A stretch of DNA of 8,337 nt from an uncultured beta proteobacterium. Lineage in GTDB: Bacteria > Pseudomonadota > Gammaproteobacteria > Burkholderiales > SG8-39. Positions 6,236 to 8,337 of the stretch are shown piece after piece. The DNA lies in contig CADEDU010000054.1 in the NCBI GenBank assembly GCA_902826155.1, forward strand, positions 12,510 to 20,846. The letters are read 5' to 3'. The notes under the pieces are model-generated. The model saw nothing but the letters and a program-made list of their open reading frames with translations. It made no database searches and was not told where the DNA came from. A program made the translations under genes and the position numbers. The number at the start of each line of letters is the position of its first letter. Position 1 is the first letter of the stretch.

Positions 6236-8337
6236 ATGGGGCTCAAAGATCTTGTTGCGCGCATCCGCACGCTTCCGCGCGCACGCGTGCACCGGCTGGC
6301 GGGTTGGTCCGGCGGCGTTCTCCTCGCTCTTGTCGCGCTGGGGTACTTTGCTGGTCCGCCGCTGATCCGTTCGCAGCTCGAAAGCCGGCTCACTACGCTG
6401 CTCGGCCGCCCCGTCACCGTCGGTGCCGCGAGTTTCAACCCGTTCACGCTCGAAGCGCGCATCCGTGGCTTTGCGCTCGCCGATCCCGGGCATGACAAGC
6501 CGCTGCTGAGTTTCGACGAGCTGTACGTCGACGCGTCGATCGCGTCATTGAAGGCCTTTGCGCCGGTGGTCGCTGCAGTGCGTCTGACCAAGCCTGCGCT
6601 GAGCGTGATCCGCCTCGACGGAACACGCTACAACTTCTCCGACCTGCTCGATCGGTTCGCCACTAGCGAACAGACGAGCGAACCACCGAAAGAATCGCCA
6701 AAGGGGTCGGGTCCGCGATTCGCCGTGGGCAACATCGAACTCATCGACGGGCGCATCGATTTCGATGATCGGCCGATCCAGGTGCGCCACGAGGTGACCG
6801 GCCTGCAGCTCGGCGTGCCGTTCGTCTCCAATTTTCCGGCCCACATCGAGACGAAAGTGCTGCCGAGCTTCGCAGCGAACATCAACGGCGATCCGTTCGT
6901 GGTGACCGGTGAGTCGACGCCCTTCAAAGACTCGCACGACACTGCGGTCAAGCTCTCGCTCAAAGACGTCGATCTTCCCCGCTATCTCGAATACGTTCCG
7001 CTCGGGCTCGACTTCAAGCTGCCATCGGCAAAGCTCGAGACGGACCTGCGCGTGAATTTTTCCCAGCGCAACGACGGCTCCGCCGATGTGCTGGTCGACG
7101 GTTCAGCCTCGCTCGCCGGTGTTGAACTCGTCGACAAGAGCGGTGCCCCGCTCGTCGCTTTCGACACACTCACCGTCGCGGTCAAGCAGTTCGACCTGCT
7201 CGCGAACAAACTTGCGATCGAGCGCGTCGAGCTCGCGGCGCCGAAGGTCCGCTTGCATCGCACCGCCGACGGTCGGGTCAATCTCGAGCGGCTGCTGCCG
7301 CGATCGCCGCAGGCGGCGCCCGACGCACCGTCGCAGTCCGGCTCAGTTTTGCAGTTCGAACTCGGCACGCTCAAGCTCTCCGGTGGCGCGGTCGAGTTCA
7401 TCGACGACGGCAACACGCGACCCTATCGCGCACAGTTGAGCGAGCTCGAAGCCGAACTGAATGGCCTGAGCTTCGGCACCAATCCTGGCGGTGACACGCC
7501 GCCGGCGCGCTATGTGGTGAGCTTCAAGGGCGAGAAGTCCCTGACCGCACGATCGGAAGGTACGTTTTCGCTCGCCCCGCTCGCGGCGAGCGGCAGCGTG
7601 AACCTCGACAAGATCGCCATCAGCGAGTTCGCGCCGTACTACGAAGCCGCGCTTGCCGCTGACATCGCTGATGGTACGGCCGACGTGGCCGCCAACTATC
7701 GATTCAGCGCATGGGGTGGTGCGCTCGAGTTCGGAGTTTCAAAGGGGGCGGTAGCGCTGCAATCCCTGCGGCTGATGCACAAGGGTGGCGAGGTGGGGCG
7801 CGCCGGCAAGCTTGCTGTCGAGGGGTTGGAGCTCGATTTCTCCAAGCAGTCGATCGACATCGCAACGGTGACGGCGAGCGAGTTGCGCGCGAACATCAAG
7901 CGCGCCGCTGATGGCACCGTCAACCTCACCGATCTCGTGCGCACGGACTCACCCAAGGCGGCCGACTCGAAACCTTCGCCGGCTGCGCCATCGTGGCGCT
8001 ATGCGATCGGGCGGGTCGCACTTGATCGGGCGGGCGTGCGGCTCACCGACGAATCGGTAAAGCCGACCGCCGTCACGGTGGTCGAGCCGATTCAGCTCAC
8101 GCTGGGCAACATTTCCAGCGCCAAAAACACCAAAACGAACGTGACGCTGCGCACCGGAGTGAACAAGGGCGGCAAGGTGGCGCTCAACGGATCGCTCGTG
8201 CTCGATCCATTCGCGGCGGATTTGGCCGTCGACATTGGCGCGTTCGACGTGGTGCCGTTCGAACCCTACTTCGCCCCGCACGTGAATGTCTCGGTGACAT
8301 CGGGGGCAATCAATACGAAAGGACGTGTGACGGTTGC
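6236..8337 (+). CDS. DUF748 / AsmA-like large envelope protein (N-terminal 700 residues, cut by window end)
   Basis: The reading frame is open without a stop from the ATG at 6236 to the window edge, giving 700 residues and no C-terminus. The first 20 residues are basic, followed by one membrane anchor (about 22-44), then a long beta-rich region, presumably periplasmic. It fits the DUF748 family in the AsmA-like superfamily; relatives are large anchored proteins implicated in moving phospholipids between envelope membranes, which is family knowledge only. The early segment LLGRPVTVGAASFNPFTLEA is characteristic. Three copies of a DG-x2-N-x3-L motif (128-137, 345-353, 559-567) occur at intervals of about 215, each followed after a Pro/Ser-rich linker by a (F/Y)-x2-G strand (162, 374, 589). 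The start follows an in-frame stop at 6188-6190 but lacks a clear ribosome binding site, so it is less certain than others here. Confidence 0.85.
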   Translation, partial: MGLKDLVARIRTLPRARVHRLAGWSGGVLLALVALGYFAGPPLIRSQLESRLTTLLGRPVTVGAASFNPFTLEARIRGFALADPGHDKPLLSFDELYVDASIASLKAFAPVVAAVRLTKPALSVIRLDGTRYNFSDLLDRFATSEQTSEPPKESPKGSGPRFAVGNIELIDGRIDFDDRPIQVRHEVTGLQLGVPFVSNFPAHIETKVLPSFAANINGDPFVVTGESTPFKDSHDTAVKLSLKDVDLPRYLEYVPLGLDFKLPSAKLETDLRVNFSQRNDGSADVLVDGSASLAGVELVDKSGAPLVAFDTLTVAVKQFDLLANKLAIERVELAAPKVRLHRTADGRVNLERLLPRSPQAAPDAPSQSGSVLQFELGTLKLSGGAVEFIDDGNTRPYRAQLSELEAELNGLSFGTNPGGDTPPARYVVSFKGEKSLTARSEGTFSLAPLAASGSVNLDKIAISEFAPYYEAALAADIADGTADVAANYRFSAWGGALEFGVSKGAVALQSLRLMHKGGEVGRAGKLAVEGLELDFSKQSIDIATVTASELRANIKRAADGTVNLTDLVRTDSPKAADSKPSPAAPSWRYAIGRVALDRAGVRLTDESVKPTAVTVVEPIQLTLGNISSAKNTKTNVTLRTGVNKGGKVALNGSLVLDPFAADLAVDIGAFDVVPFEPYFAPHVNVSVTSGAINTKGRVTV

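Noticed and set aside
1..8337. Frequent CGATCG and GATC words across the window
   Set aside because: They are scattered through coding sequence with no fixed spacing or clustering, which fits the base and codon composition better than a dedicated element.

Overview
The window is ordinary-looking chromosomal DNA of a high-GC proteobacterium. Strong GGAGG-type ribosome binding sites, G/C-ending codons, and two periplasmic solute receptors of the tripartite tricarboxylate transporter (TTT/Bug) family point to a betaproteobacterium, probably Burkholderiales, where Bug receptors are greatly expanded. That assignment is inference. I see no rRNA or tRNA genes, insertion sequences, CRISPR arrays, integrases or phage genes.

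Layout. (1) Positions 20-2766, plus strand: a Bug receptor, a small metal-binding cupin and a second, divergent Bug receptor. The cupin and second receptor are 51 bases apart and probably co-transcribed; a weak promoter candidate precedes the cupin. No TctA or TctB membrane subunits are present. (2) Positions 2785-5129, minus strand: read in its own direction, an isochorismatase-family amidohydrolase, then a DUF1326 protein with a CxC-x3-CxC cysteine cluster, then a DUF2182 (COG5486) polytopic membrane protein. The DUF2182 start lies inside the 3' end of DUF1326 (31-base overlap), and a perfect 11-bp-arm inverted repeat sits just past the DUF1326 stop. (3) Positions 5295-6098, plus strand: an alpha/beta hydrolase resembling RutD, divergent from the amidohydrolase across a 165-base gap. 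(4) From 6236 off the right edge: the first 700 residues of a large DUF748/AsmA-like envelope protein with an internal repeat of about 215 residues.

How they may work together. The amidohydrolase and alpha/beta hydrolase match the pairing of enzyme families in the Rut pyrimidine pathway (RutB/RutD) and in nicotinate degradation (NicF/NicD). With two small-carboxylate receptors and a cupin next door, the region reads as a peripheral catabolic locus for a small carboxylated amide or ureido compound; the actual substrate cannot be read from sequence. DUF1326/DUF2182 is a separate two-gene unit with conserved Cys/His/Met positions, plausibly for metal handling, and is the least understood part of the window. 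DUF748 is probably housekeeping envelope lipid-transport machinery unrelated to the catabolic genes.

The most useful leads are the DUF1326/DUF2182 pair with its junction hairpin, the hydrolase pair lacking its usual pathway partners, and the threefold repeat in the DUF748 protein. I did not find convincing evidence of an entirely new system.
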